Assembly (NCBI GenBank): GCA_947305675.1
Contig: CAMZED010000037.1
Coordinates: forward strand, 1-13,125
DNA from: an uncultured Clostridia bacterium
GTDB lineage: Bacteria > Bacillota > Clostridia > Oscillospirales > CAG-382
Length of the DNA: 13,125 nt
Direction of reading: 5' to 3'
Shown: piece by piece, positions 8,601-12,328 of the stretch
Numbering within the stretch: the first letter of the stretch is position 1
Layout of the letters: each line of letters starts with the position of its first letter
The notes under the pieces: generated by a model
Seen by the model: the letters and a program-made list of their open reading frames with translations, nothing else
What the model was told of the DNA's origin: nothing
Database searches by the model: none
Position numbers and translations under genes: made by a program

Positions 8601-9217
8601 AACGCAGCCGCGTGTTTGTAGCCTGCGTAATCGAGCGTGTAAGCGCCTTCGGGAAGGGTGGCAAGAGTTTCGGGCTGAACAGCGCCGTCAAGGATGTCGA
8701 ACGAAACACCGGTAAGGGTGTTGTCGGTCTTGTTGGCGAGTTCCGCAACCGTGGTGCCGTAAAGTTTTACGATGTCGCCGACTTTGAGGGTATCAAAGAT
8801 AGCGACGGCGGTTGCATAAGGTTCGGCATTGGTATCGCTCGGTCTTACGCCAATAGCGAAACCGCCTTCCGGAACCTCGAAATCGGGTTTGGAGTTGGCT
8901 GCTTTGTCGTCACCGACTCTGGTATCGATCGCGGTAACATGACCGCTGGCGTCAACTGCGAATGCCATGTACCAGTTGTAATCGGTCTGAGTTCTGCCCT
9001 TGATCTTATTACAGATCTCGTTGATCGTCTTTTCACCGGTGGAAAGACGTGCCCAGATCGTAATATCAGGGTTTGTGTACTGTGCGAATGATTCAACCTG
9101 ATACTTGCCGGCAGGAGTTTCTTCTACGGTGTCAGCGACAGCGAACACGCCGAGAAGTGCCGTGCAGCAGGAAAGAACCATCAACAGTGACAGAAAGATT
9201 GAAAGTGTTCTTTTCAT
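2654..9217 (-). CDS. Giant secreted multimodular repeat protein with C-terminal type I dockerin
   Basis: The product has 2187 residues. Residues 1-28 form a signal peptide: 'MKRT', a hydrophobic core, and a likely cut after 'FAVA' before Asp29. My parse of the mature chain is: A1 repeat 37-176; B1 repeat 189-316; a short HxH/CxxC motif 317-342; divergent B-like repeat 345-460; CBM9/DOMON-like modules 492-690 and 703-895; A2 repeat 905-1050; discoidin-like 1054-1145; unassigned 1150-1290; CBM9/DOMON-like 1296-1505; A3 repeat 1507-1656; B2 repeat 1668-1793; discoidin-like 1800-1943 and 1949-2112; dockerin 2121-2187. I see no hydrolase, protease, LPXTG or SLH signature. The role is therefore probably binding or scaffolding of carbohydrate or surface ligands, docked to a cohesin partner encoded elsewhere (inference). 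The ATG follows AAAGGAG with 6-base spacing, and a good promoter and terminator bracket the gene as a single unit. The open frame and signal peptide are certain; the function is not. Confidence 0.93.
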   Translation of the reverse strand: MKRTLSIFLSLLMVLSCCTALLGVFAVADTVEETPAGKYQVESFAQYTNPDITIWARLSTGEKTINEICNKIKGRTQTDYNWYMAFAVDASGHVTAIDTRVGDDKAANSKPDFEVPEGGFAIGVRPSDTNAEPYATAVAIFDTLKVGDIVKLYGTTVAELANKTDNTLTGVSFDILDGAVQPETLATLPEGAYTLDYAGYKHAAAFSIIAGDGQTVAEVTARGNNGTAKDLNYAYNILVDADGKVVATDYALSKACTFVIPEGGYIVSYNGNKAGYAALANIKVGDAVTLYNVNLTAVAYLVGTQELTSAGFTVTPHTHNFEKKASGSFYFEECTICGDAGKVTNADGVEALNLAVSHNNTYSWGVYDINILSNAGANATSINSNNAFLYAHVYVVETVDGEYVATKYFAPGSAENNTTACPENGFIMAIWTSTRNTDKSTLDALADGKLLGYKLLPQFDISTNFALNTTGDDGYGNLDPTKAVPANILLAVEPAAESFFAGDDWQGEWTETVVGENADWQNADYAPAEGNADALSYKYNYFVKDGKLYVGVKANLPLTKGTGNGNSSFLRVWVKTDATQTSYRYFYEVYVKEDGTLGSRAANNISGTYAGTNSPVNNTESKYEYNMQSIGGGVEAYVVIPLDEIGATDFLRMFITYSIEKATGGAKNNQCLYAPGLAVVEGAYKHITSGTWTDEVGNIGIKVLEPAASVIDGEVNDVIWEGVEWIKVNKDNAVWQSDAKGDKGDVFEYDLAITDDGEYLYVAAVSEAESQTSFRFWINNGTGSVYTSFIDVFASNTGHAAKYNTSVVRNVGAVIENSSLEAAAKNVEGKVTYEFKIKLSDLGIDLEKGFGYFSTVTGKTANGSNDGVYYPAPTGTLTIDNRPYRTNGWDFNNEGLYKKESAAHPVGKYAVKTFAGYFSDLIDVTIMTRLASGEKTINEVSNKLNGRTQTDYNLYKFFTVDANGLVTGVYPVTSSDKSVEGAVKGNVEIPEGGFAIGVRDVEGQDAEYLAIFETLKVGDTVNVYGADPEKLAQINVQDKYINQVTFDIVPYVPMTENVLDLEEVKAINCVTFTADIADAQESVRIYASLDGEEYYDIAAGAAVAVTAGVAKDDFSARGVVNARYIKVVGTDVHGTIAVAEGEAANASNPEGPYPINGVEGGHGIVCWTSEDVPEGFGINDKTPFSIAASQITIAEKVANGVYKILWNDTNVWQNGGHTHPNAPTDVEGVTYENDKIMLGENQIALINLCSNGTYANDGILSTAKWMTRGLAAGSFLKINDGEFTIHVTKPEVIENHLDFDWVSKWTEVKGENDYEWQLSDKGLHSFDYAIKRDGDNFLIGVKYYGDLYAVEGVGAANGNDTNGKATNLRIWMFNPNNTVDRSNFTALIDLGFDGEKFVIDRVDQYDKLASNGGTAQGKMIGDALRFLPGRYDYAIVDGGAELFVEIPAPFVTDDGGLQFILTVSTPEKDGTHNTALFSHSINDEGKYKAAWNPWSSENSVVFKALKLGDYKIRSFAAYVNGDVNLFKRITVEGTELKTLNDIGNYINNRESTDYNAYKVITVDANDRVVGIYDKIGRPANGGDPNGPKGDVEVPEGGFAIGVNIYDKTESGAVVVAKDDAALAIFDTIKVGDYVELFNGTVSDEYTISAYASFSVISWNPEAAEVPDDATKLLYNGRFIADGINVIVPLATGENTVGAISAITTGSAQDFTYWNAVVCDSTGKIIKVVGMVDKTNIEIPEGGFMVLAHGSNAGTVAGVSEGDVVKLYNVDLAAFAKMKNWHALQGAAFEIIPDPTRVYPLSYKAAYTVTENTRTDSYKDNAKKLTDGIYSGNGGTEASSGLGAGATVTVDLGKEYYVDKFDVHAFGGQWGISIINGIKIEYSVDGENFTALDVASTKGEPEDTTWNATWFTVQLEQSVSARYVKFVAVGGNYLWADEVQVWEGEEPVVPYEATVIVKDNAILTDGETGFNGAWEAIDKAKVLLVANAECKQKPMHVSIIDELEAAKKLTGVTLDLYHCAGVMIGYPEGKAVISVSTDGETYTKVGEFDLAAAEVALDKNGTVSSSFTFDEVEAKFVKIELNVGKSTDVLGDSPADGKIYWEFISIAEVAVVEATVVEPTYSIGDVNDDGEIDAADYILIKRHIIGNKLLTGDQLKAADINDDGEVDAADYILVKRHIIGNKLIPGAK
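2657..2857 (-). other. Type I dockerin domain (coding segment)
   Basis: Residues 2121-2187 hold two near-identical EF-hand-like calcium loops: 'DVNDDGEIDAAD' from Asp2124 and 'DINDDGEVDAAD' from Asp2158. Each is followed by 'YILIKRHIIGNKL' or 'YILVKRHIIGNKL'. Asp/Asn at loop positions 1, 3, 5, 9 and 12 are intact in both, as in calcium-binding type I dockerins. Such domains bind cohesins on scaffoldins or cell-surface anchors. The usual cohesin-recognition positions 10-11 are Ala-Ala in both loops, so the two faces look equivalent and dual-mode binding is plausible (inference). Confidence 0.95.
2673..2841 (-). repeat. Duplicated dockerin half at DNA level, 102-base period
   Basis: The segments starting near 2681 and 2783 are very similar at the nucleotide level. 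For example, GCCGATGATGTGGCGTTT occurs identically in both, and GGATGTAGTCGGCAGCGTCGA likewise begins both downstream parts. The offset is exactly 102 bases (34 codons). They encode the two dockerin calcium-loop/helix units. The high DNA identity suggests recent duplication or ongoing gene conversion between the halves. Confidence 0.85.
2882..3373 (-). other. C-terminal discoidin-like beta module (coding segment)
   Basis: Residues 1949-2112 contain 'VISVSTDGETYTKVGEFDL' and later 'AKFVKIELNVG', the paired features of F5/8 type C-like domains: a strand with 'S.DG..Y..V', then a strand with 'A(R/K)(Y/F)(V/I)K(I/V)'. The module ends just before the dockerin linker. Assignment is by pattern only and the ligand cannot be predicted. 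Confidence 0.55.
3389..3820 (-). other. Discoidin (F5/8 type C-like) module (coding segment)
   Basis: Residues 1800-1943 show the classical order: 'KLTDGIYSGNGG', 'VTVDLGKEYYVDKFDVHAF', 'IKIEYSVDGENFTAL', then 'ARYVKFVAVGG' and 'WADEVQVW'. This matches the discoidin/F5-8C fold, which commonly binds carbohydrates in secreted bacterial glycan-active proteins. It is the clearest adhesive domain in the protein. Confidence 0.8.
3839..4216 (-). repeat. B2 copy of the 'IPEGGF' repeat module
   Basis: Residues 1668-1793 share with B1 (189-316) the sequence order 'G..V..I', 'DFTYWNAVVCDSTGKIIKV', 'IEIPEGGFMVLAHG', 'GVSEGDVVKLYNVDLAAFA' and 'GAAFEI'. It directly follows an A-type copy, as B1 follows A1, so an A-B pair was probably duplicated as a unit. 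The pattern 'IP.GGF...HG...GD.V.L' resembles an N-terminal module I recall from secreted phosphodiester glycosidase and GHL10-type proteins; this is unverified. Confidence 0.75.
4250..4699 (-). repeat. A3 copy of the 'IPEGGF' repeat module
   Basis: Residues 1507-1656 align with A1 and A2: 'GDYKIRSFAAYV', 'NRESTDYNAYKVITVDAND', 'VEVPEGGFAIGV', 'ALAIFDTIKVGDYVELF' and a closing 'FSVI'. The central 'EVPEGGFAIGV' is nearly invariant between copies, while the loop after it varies in length. It is followed immediately by B2. Confidence 0.8.
4703..5332 (-). other. CBM9/DOMON-like beta module 3 (coding segment)
   Basis: Residues 1296-1505 begin with 'WVSKWTEVKGENDYEWQ' and continue with 'FDYAIKRDGDNFLIGVKYYGDL', 'LRIWMF' and 'DYAIVDGGAELFVEIPAPF'. 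Modules 1 and 2 show the same order: Trp, acidic-Trp-Gln, tyrosine-rich strand, 'DG..L.VGV', 'R.W', then a 'A.V.IP' strand. This layout resembles family 9 carbohydrate-binding or DOMON-like domains of bacterial surface proteins. Exact family membership is uncertain. Confidence 0.6.
5348..5770 (-). other. Unassigned module between discoidin-like and CBM9-like domains
   Basis: Residues 1150-1290 run from 'GPYPINGVEGGHGIVCWT' through 'PFSIAASQITIAEK' and 'VYKILWNDTNVWQNGGHTHP' to 'WMTRGLAAGSFLKINDG'. I do not recognise a family. It contains a His-rich 'GGHTHP' and alternating hydrophobic stretches that suggest a beta-rich fold. The segment occurs once in this protein and has no clear partner repeat. 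Confidence 0.5.
5783..6058 (-). other. Discoidin-like half module (coding segment)
   Basis: Residues 1054-1145 include 'VRIYASLDGEEYYDI' and 'VNARYIKVVGTDVHGTIAVAE', which match the second half of F5/8 type C-like domains. The first strands are hard to see, so this may be a truncated or diverged copy. Confidence 0.5.
6068..6505 (-). repeat. A2 copy of the 'IPEGGF' repeat module
   Basis: Residues 905-1050 contain 'GKYAVKTFAGY', 'SGEKTINEVSNKLNGRTQTD', 'YNLYKFFTVDANGLVTGV', 'VEIPEGGFAIGV', 'LAIFETLKVGDTVNVYG' and 'VTFDI'. It is closest to A1 (for example 'GEKTINE' and 'GRTQTDYN' are shared). Unlike A1 and A3 it is not followed by a B copy. Confidence 0.85.
6533..7111 (-). other. CBM9/DOMON-like beta module 2 (coding segment)
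   Basis: Residues 703-895 contain 'IDGEVNDVIWEGVEWIKV', 'DNAVWQSDAKGDKGDVFEYD', 'DDGEYLYVAAVSEAE', 'SFRFWINNG' and 'YEFKIKLSDLGID'. The opening 'IDG..ND..WEG' followed by 'DGE.LYVA..V' is the typical signature of CBM9-like domains, making this the best supported of the three copies. Confidence 0.75.
7148..7744 (-). other. CBM9/DOMON-like beta module 1 (coding segment)
   Basis: Residues 492-690 contain 'WQGEWTETVVGENADWQ', 'YKYNYFVKDGKLYVGVKANLP', 'SSFLRVWVKTD' and 'VEAYVVIPLDEIG'. The order of strands matches modules 2 and 3. It abuts module 2 with a short linker. Confidence 0.65.
7838..8185 (-). repeat. Divergent B-like repeat module
   Basis: Residues 345-460 keep a weak trace of the repeat: 'NAFLYAHVYVVETVDGEYVATKY', 'ACPENGFIMAIW' in place of 'IPEGGF', and 'TLDALADGKLLGYKLL' in place of the 'KVGD..KLY' strand. 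It is too diverged to be certain from reading alone. Confidence 0.5.
8192..8269 (-). other. Short HxH / CxxC insert, possible metal site
   Basis: Residues 317-342 begin with 'HTHNF' and end with 'ECTICGDAG'. His317, His319, Cys334 and Cys337 could form a small zinc knuckle. Similar 'HTH...C..CG' inserts recur in large secreted proteins of gut Firmicutes. The function is unknown. Confidence 0.55.
8270..8653 (-). repeat. B1 copy of the 'IPEGGF' repeat module
   Basis: Residues 189-316 show 'EGAYTLDYAGY', 'DLNYAYNILVDADGKVVAT', 'FVIPEGGYIVSYNGN', 'ANIKVGDAVTLYNVNLTAVA' and 'GFTVTP'. The last strand closely matches B2 ('GDVVKLYNVDLAAFA'), which defines the B subtype against the A copies. Confidence 0.75.
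8690..9109 (-). repeat. A1 copy of the 'IPEGGF' repeat module
   Basis: Residues 37-176 contain 'GKYQVESFAQY', 'STGEKTINEICNKIKGRTQT', 'YNWYMAFAVDASGHVTAI', 'FEVPEGGFAIGV', 'VAIFDTLKVGDIVKLYG' and 'VSFDI'. It follows the signal peptide directly and defines the A subtype of about 140-150 residues. Confidence 0.85.
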
Positions 9218-9374
9218 TGTGATCTCCTTTTTATAAAATTTTTTTCACTTTCATTTCGGGGAATAATGCCTTTAAAAATCTGCTTAAAAAGCGGTGTTCC
9301 GGCGGTAAGGCACACGCGCCCGTCGTGCCGGAATCCGTGTTTGGGGATAGTTAGAGACATTACTACCTTTGATT
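9218..9374 (-). promoter_or_regulatory. Structured 5' leader of the dockerin gene
   Basis: The leader predicted from the promoter is about 157 bases, long for a simple leader. At 9297-9333 it can fold: GGCACACG (9309-9316) pairs with CGT-C-GTGCC (9321-9329, one bulged base) around a 4-base loop, and flanking TTCC/GGAA (9297-9300 and 9330-9333) closes it. The outer arms TTCCGGC/GCCGGAA are an alternative 7-bp pairing. A short U-run follows further down the transcript. No riboswitch class is recognised. The ribosome binding site AAAGGAG is at the 3' end. Confidence 0.45.
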
Positions 9375-9380
9375 GGCTTC

Positions 9381-9409
9381 ATTATACAATACCCATTAGT
9401 CAAAGTCAA
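9381..9409 (-). promoter_or_regulatory. Sigma-A promoter of the dockerin gene
   Basis: On the minus strand TTGACT (9409-9404) is followed after 17 bases by TATAAT (9386-9381). The -35 differs from consensus at one base. A direct repeat of TTGACT overlaps the -35 (a second copy at 9403-9398). The predicted start is near 9374. An inverted repeat, TTTGCA-N6-TGCAAA (9425-9442), lies just upstream and could be an operator. Confidence 0.85.
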
Positions 9410-9424
9410 CAAGTTTTTGATACT

Positions 9425-9442
9425 TTTGCAGTTTTGTGCAAA
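9425..9442. promoter_or_regulatory. Inverted repeat TTTGCA-N6-TGCAAA, possible operator
   Basis: Perfect 6-base arms with a 6-base spacer sit about 15 bases upstream of the dockerin gene -35 box, in the 345-base divergent region. The position suits an activator or repressor site. It could also be chance in an AT-rich stretch. Confidence 0.3.
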
Positions 9443-9532
9443 TTTTAAGATTATTTTTTGTATAAAATAGACAAAGTTTTAACAATTTTGTAAACGGCGG
9501 GCATTTCCTCTTTTCTTTTTCCGGTTTTATTA

Positions 9533-9556
9533 TATAATAATAATGAAAGGAAGAGG
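9533..9556 (+). promoter_or_regulatory. trmO: Possible -10 box and ribosome binding site of trmO
   Basis: TATAAT at 9533-9538 would give a start near 9545 and a very short leader. No good -35 hexamer is visible at 16-18 bases upstream; the region is pyrimidine-rich (CTTTTCTTTTT). AGGAAGAGG at 9548-9556 is a good ribosome binding site, 6 bases before the ATG. The rest of the 9218-9562 intergenic region holds the dockerin promoter and leader; I see no gene in it. Confidence 0.4.
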
Positions 9557-9562
9557 CAAAAA

Positions 9563-10270
9563 ATGGAAGAATTCGTTTTAAGGCCCGTCGCTCACATACG
9601 CAACTCGTTGAAAACCAAATTCGGGATCCCGCGCCAAAGCCTTCTGGCGCCGGAACTTATTTCGAAAATCGTGTTCACCGGGGAATTCCGCGGCGGCGAA
9701 GCGCTGCGCGGGATCAGCGAGTTTTCGCATTTGTGGATTATCTGGTGTTTTTCAGAATCGGTCGGCAAAGAAAAGTCGTTCACGGTACGTCCGCCGCGGC
9801 TCGGCGGAAACGAGCGGGTGGGCGTTTTTGCCACGCGCTCGCCGTTCAGGCCGAACGACCTCGGGCTTTCCTGCGTAAAACTCGAACGGGTGGAAAAAAC
9901 TCCCGACGAGGGCACGGTACTGATCGTTTCCGGTGCCGATATTATGGACGGAACGCCGATATTCGACATAAAACCCTATTTGCCTTACGCCGACAAAATA
10001 GAAAACGCCTCCGGCGGATTTGCGCCCGACGGAGGCAGAGTGTTTGAAGTTGAGGACCCGGGGAACGCGCTGGGCGTTTTGAGCGGCGCCGACCGTGAAA
10101 CCGTTGTTTCGCTTTTGCGGCGCGACCCGCGCCCGCGTTACCACGACGATCCCGAAAGGATATACGGTATGCGCTACGGCGAATGGGATATTAAATTCCG
10201 CGTAGTCGAAGAAAAGGTCCGCGTGTTATCGGTCGATGCCGCCGTTCAGAGCGAAGTCGCCGCCGAATAA
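9563..10270 (+). CDS. trmO: tRNA (t6A37) N6-methyltransferase TrmO (TsaA/YaeB family)
   Basis: The family transfers a methyl group from S-adenosylmethionine to t6A at position 37 of tRNA-Thr, giving m6t6A. The 235 residues equal the E. coli protein in length. Hallmarks seen are 'GIPRQ' (21-25), 'RPPRLGGNERVGVFATRSPFRPNDLGLS' region (76-103), 'DIMDGTPIFDIKPYLPYAD' (126-144), and C-terminal 'DPRPRYH' (188-194) with 'YGMRYGEWDIKF' (201-212). The first half is the beta-barrel SAM-binding unit and the tail is the small C-terminal domain. The ATG is supported by AGGAAGAGG. It is divergent from the dockerin gene, and its 3' end overlaps the convergent flavoprotein gene by 25 bases. No terminator is visible. 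The product assignment is strong; activity on t6A is taken from the family. Confidence 0.95.
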   Translation: MEEFVLRPVAHIRNSLKTKFGIPRQSLLAPELISKIVFTGEFRGGEALRGISEFSHLWIIWCFSESVGKEKSFTVRPPRLGGNERVGVFATRSPFRPNDLGLSCVKLERVEKTPDEGTVLIVSGADIMDGTPIFDIKPYLPYADKIENASGGFAPDGGRVFEVEDPGNALGVLSGADRETVVSLLRRDPRPRYHDDPERIYGMRYGEWDIKFRVVEEKVRVLSVDAAVQSEVAAE

Positions 10271-11469
10271 GCTGTGGAAAACGCGATCTGAAGGTTGAAT
10301 CCGCCGGTATAGGCATCGACGTCGATGATCTCCCCGGCAAACCGAAGCCCTTTTATCAGTTTTGATTCCATCGTCCGGGGATCGATCTCTTTCACGTCGA
10401 CCCCGCCGGAGGTGACTATCGCCTCGTCGATCGGGCGGGTGCCGGTTATCTCGACGGCAAGCGATTTTAAAGTATGCAGTATTGCGGCGCGCTGTTCGCG
10501 CGTGACGGAGTTAAGCGCCGTTTGCGGATCGATCCCGGTGCGGCGTATGAACGGCATTATCAGCCTTTGCGGCAGCAGCCCGCCGAGGCTGTTTTTAAGT
10601 TCCCTGTTGGTGCCCTCGGAAAAATCGCGCAGGATGCGCCGGTCGAGCGTTTTTTCGTCCAGCGCGGGTTTAAGGTCGATCTTAAGGGTGCAGGGATAAT
10701 CAAGCCCGATATAAGCCGAAGCCGAAAGGATGACCGGCCCGCTTACTCCGAAGTGGGTGAAAAGCATCTCGCCCTGCTCGGAATAAAGGGTTTTCCCGTT
10801 TTTTACAAACTCCATTCCGACGTTTTTAAGCGAAAGCCCCATACATTCACGGCAGAGCGGATCGCCGGATACCAGCGGGACGAGCGACGGGCGGATCTTT
10901 GTGACCGTATGCCCCAAAGCCGATGCGATGCGGTAGCCGCCGCCGTCGGATCCGGTGCGCGGATAAGACGCGCCGCCCGTGGCGAGGATAACGTTTTTTG
11001 CCGGAATAAATCTTTCGCCGCATCTGACGCCGGTGACCGCGCCGTTTGCGCATTCGACTGAGCTGACTTCGGCATGAAGGAATTCGACCCCGAGAACCTC
11101 GCATTCTTTTACCAAAGCGCGCGTGACGTCGTGGGCTTTATCGCTCTGCGGAAAAACGCGGTTGCCGCGTTCGATTTTGGTGGGAACGCCGAGCGATTCG
11201 AAGAAATCGATTGTATCCTGCTGCGTGAATTTGGTGATCGCGCCCATAAGGAACCGGGGGTTTTTGGGAACGTTGGCAAGGAATTCCTCCCTGCCGCCGC
11301 AGGCGTTGGTCATATTGCATCGCCCTTTCCCGGTGATATCGAGTTTTTTTCCGCAGCGTTCGTTCTTCTCGATAAGCAGCGTTTTTTTGCCGCTCCGCGC
11401 CGCCCACACCGAGGCAAAAAGGCCGGCGGCGCCGCCGCCGACCGTTATAAGATCATACGTCTTTGTCAT
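10246..11469 (-). CDS. HI0933/YhiN-family FAD-dependent flavoprotein
   Basis: A 407-residue cytosolic NAD(P)/FAD-dependent oxidoreductase of the 'BaiN/HI0933' family, full length. It has the N-terminal dinucleotide fold 'VGGGAAG' (10-16) with the ribose-binding Glu34, 'GKKLDITGKGRCNMTN' (40-55), 'ILATGGASYPRTGSDG' (161-176), 'TSGGVDVKEID' (353-363), and the C-terminal FAD contact 'RFAGEIIDVDAYTGGFNLQIAFSTA' region (376-400). The substrate is unknown for the family as a whole. Some members are linked to flavin-dependent reduction of bile acid intermediates, which cannot be inferred here. The ATG at 11467-11469 lies inside the end of the upstream regulator gene (17-base overlap). No good ribosome binding site is visible, so translational coupling is likely. 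It is third in the glyQS-rpiR operon. Confidence 0.92.
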   Translation of the reverse strand: MTKTYDLITVGGGAAGLFASVWAARSGKKTLLIEKNERCGKKLDITGKGRCNMTNACGGREEFLANVPKNPRFLMGAITKFTQQDTIDFFESLGVPTKIERGNRVFPQSDKAHDVTRALVKECEVLGVEFLHAEVSSVECANGAVTGVRCGERFIPAKNVILATGGASYPRTGSDGGGYRIASALGHTVTKIRPSLVPLVSGDPLCRECMGLSLKNVGMEFVKNGKTLYSEQGEMLFTHFGVSGPVILSASAYIGLDYPCTLKIDLKPALDEKTLDRRILRDFSEGTNRELKNSLGGLLPQRLIMPFIRRTGIDPQTALNSVTREQRAAILHTLKSLAVEITGTRPIDEAIVTSGGVDVKEIDPRTMESKLIKGLRFAGEIIDVDAYTGGFNLQIAFSTAYSAATSL

Positions 11470-12310
11470 AAACGTCGTTTTCCGCCCAGATGCGTTCGAG
11501 TATGCCGAACCTGGTGCTGACCCGCACCGGGTCGCGCCGTCCGATCTCCAGAATAAGCGCGTTGATAAGAGCCAGCGGCGACACGAGCGAATCGAAGAAC
11601 GCGTCGCTTTCGTTGTTGGCGTAAAGGGTTATGTCGGCGTTCTCGGCGACGGGGCTGTGGACGCTGTCGGTTATGCCGAGCACGGTCGCGCCCTGCTTTT
11701 TGGAAAAAGCAAGCACGTCGACCGTCAGTTTTGAATATCTGGGGAACGATATTCCAAGCACGACGTCGCCCTTTTTGACCTTGAAAAGCTGATCGTAAGC
11801 TTCACTGCCGATGACGGTGTGAATTATTGAAACGTTATCGAAGATTATCGAAAGATAAAAGTTTAGGAACATTGCGAGGCTCGCCGAACTGCGCGCGCCG
11901 ACGATATAAATGTGTTCCGCGCCCGTGAGCGCCGTGACAAAATCGCCGAACGCTTTCTGATCGGTCATGGAGAGCGTTTTTTTCATACTCTCGATATCGG
12001 CAAAAAAGCTTTTCGACAAAGTATCGTCGCCGATGCGCTGCTGTGAAAGCTCCATCCGCTGAACAGAAGTCAACTTGCTGCGCGCGGCGTATTTCAGCGC
12101 CGATTGCAGTTCGGGATAGCCCTCGAACCCGAGATCCATTGCATAACGTACGATGGTTGACTCCGAGACTCCGACCGTCTCCGAAAGTTTCGCCGCTGTC
12201 ATATATGAAGCCTCGGCATAATTCGTGAGCAGATATTCGCCGATCTTGCGCTGGCCTTTTGAGCAGCGCGTCAGTCGGGCGTTTATTATTTCGAGTACGT
12301 TTTTATCCAA
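11453..12310 (-). CDS. MurR/RpiR-family transcriptional regulator (HTH + SIS)
   Basis: The protein has 285 residues. The N-terminal HTH_6 domain (about 1-77) includes the helix-turn-helix 'TAAKLSETVGVSESTIVRYA' (38-57). The SIS sugar-phosphate binding domain (about 130-255) shows 'IYIVGARSSASLA' (134-146) and 'DVVLGISFPRYSK' (182-194) with 'ATVLGITDS' (208-216). Family members sense phosphosugars and control amino-sugar or sugar catabolism genes, as repressors or activators. The start is TTG, chosen because a full AGGAGG sits 7 bases upstream and the reading frame begins properly there. No sugar transporter or catabolic gene is nearby, so its target is unclear. It is second in the operon, 18 bases after glyQS. 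Confidence 0.93.
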   Translation of the reverse strand: MDKNVLEIINARLTRCSKGQRKIGEYLLTNYAEASYMTAAKLSETVGVSESTIVRYAMDLGFEGYPELQSALKYAARSKLTSVQRMELSQQRIGDDTLSKSFFADIESMKKTLSMTDQKAFGDFVTALTGAEHIYIVGARSSASLAMFLNFYLSIIFDNVSIIHTVIGSEAYDQLFKVKKGDVVLGISFPRYSKLTVDVLAFSKKQGATVLGITDSVHSPVAENADITLYANNESDAFFDSLVSPLALINALILEIGRRDPVRVSTRFGILERIWAENDVYDKDV

Positions 12311-12317
12311 ATCGTCA

Positions 12318-12323
12318 CCTCCT
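12318..12323 (-). promoter_or_regulatory. Shine-Dalgarno AGGAGG deciding the TTG start of the RpiR gene
   Basis: On the minus strand AGGAGG is followed by 7 bases and TTG (12310-12308). It lies in the 18-base gap after the glycyl-tRNA synthetase stop codon. The perfect site argues for the TTG start rather than an internal ATG. Confidence 0.88.
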
Positions 12324-12328
12324 GAACG

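Noticed and set aside
2690..9091. Plus-strand open frame of 2133 codons opposite the dockerin gene
   Set aside because: It is the codon-aligned mirror of a gene with a signal peptide, recognisable domains, promoter, ribosome binding site and terminator. Its own translation shows no domain and no proper start signal.
9297..9333. Leader hairpin as a Rho-independent terminator of the dockerin leader
   Set aside because: On the minus strand the hairpin is not followed directly by a U-tract; only short, separated U-runs occur downstream. I keep it as a structured leader only.
9266..9448. Small plus-strand open frame in the divergent intergenic region
   Set aside because: It runs across the dockerin promoter and leader, lacks a ribosome binding site, and the sequence is not protein-like.
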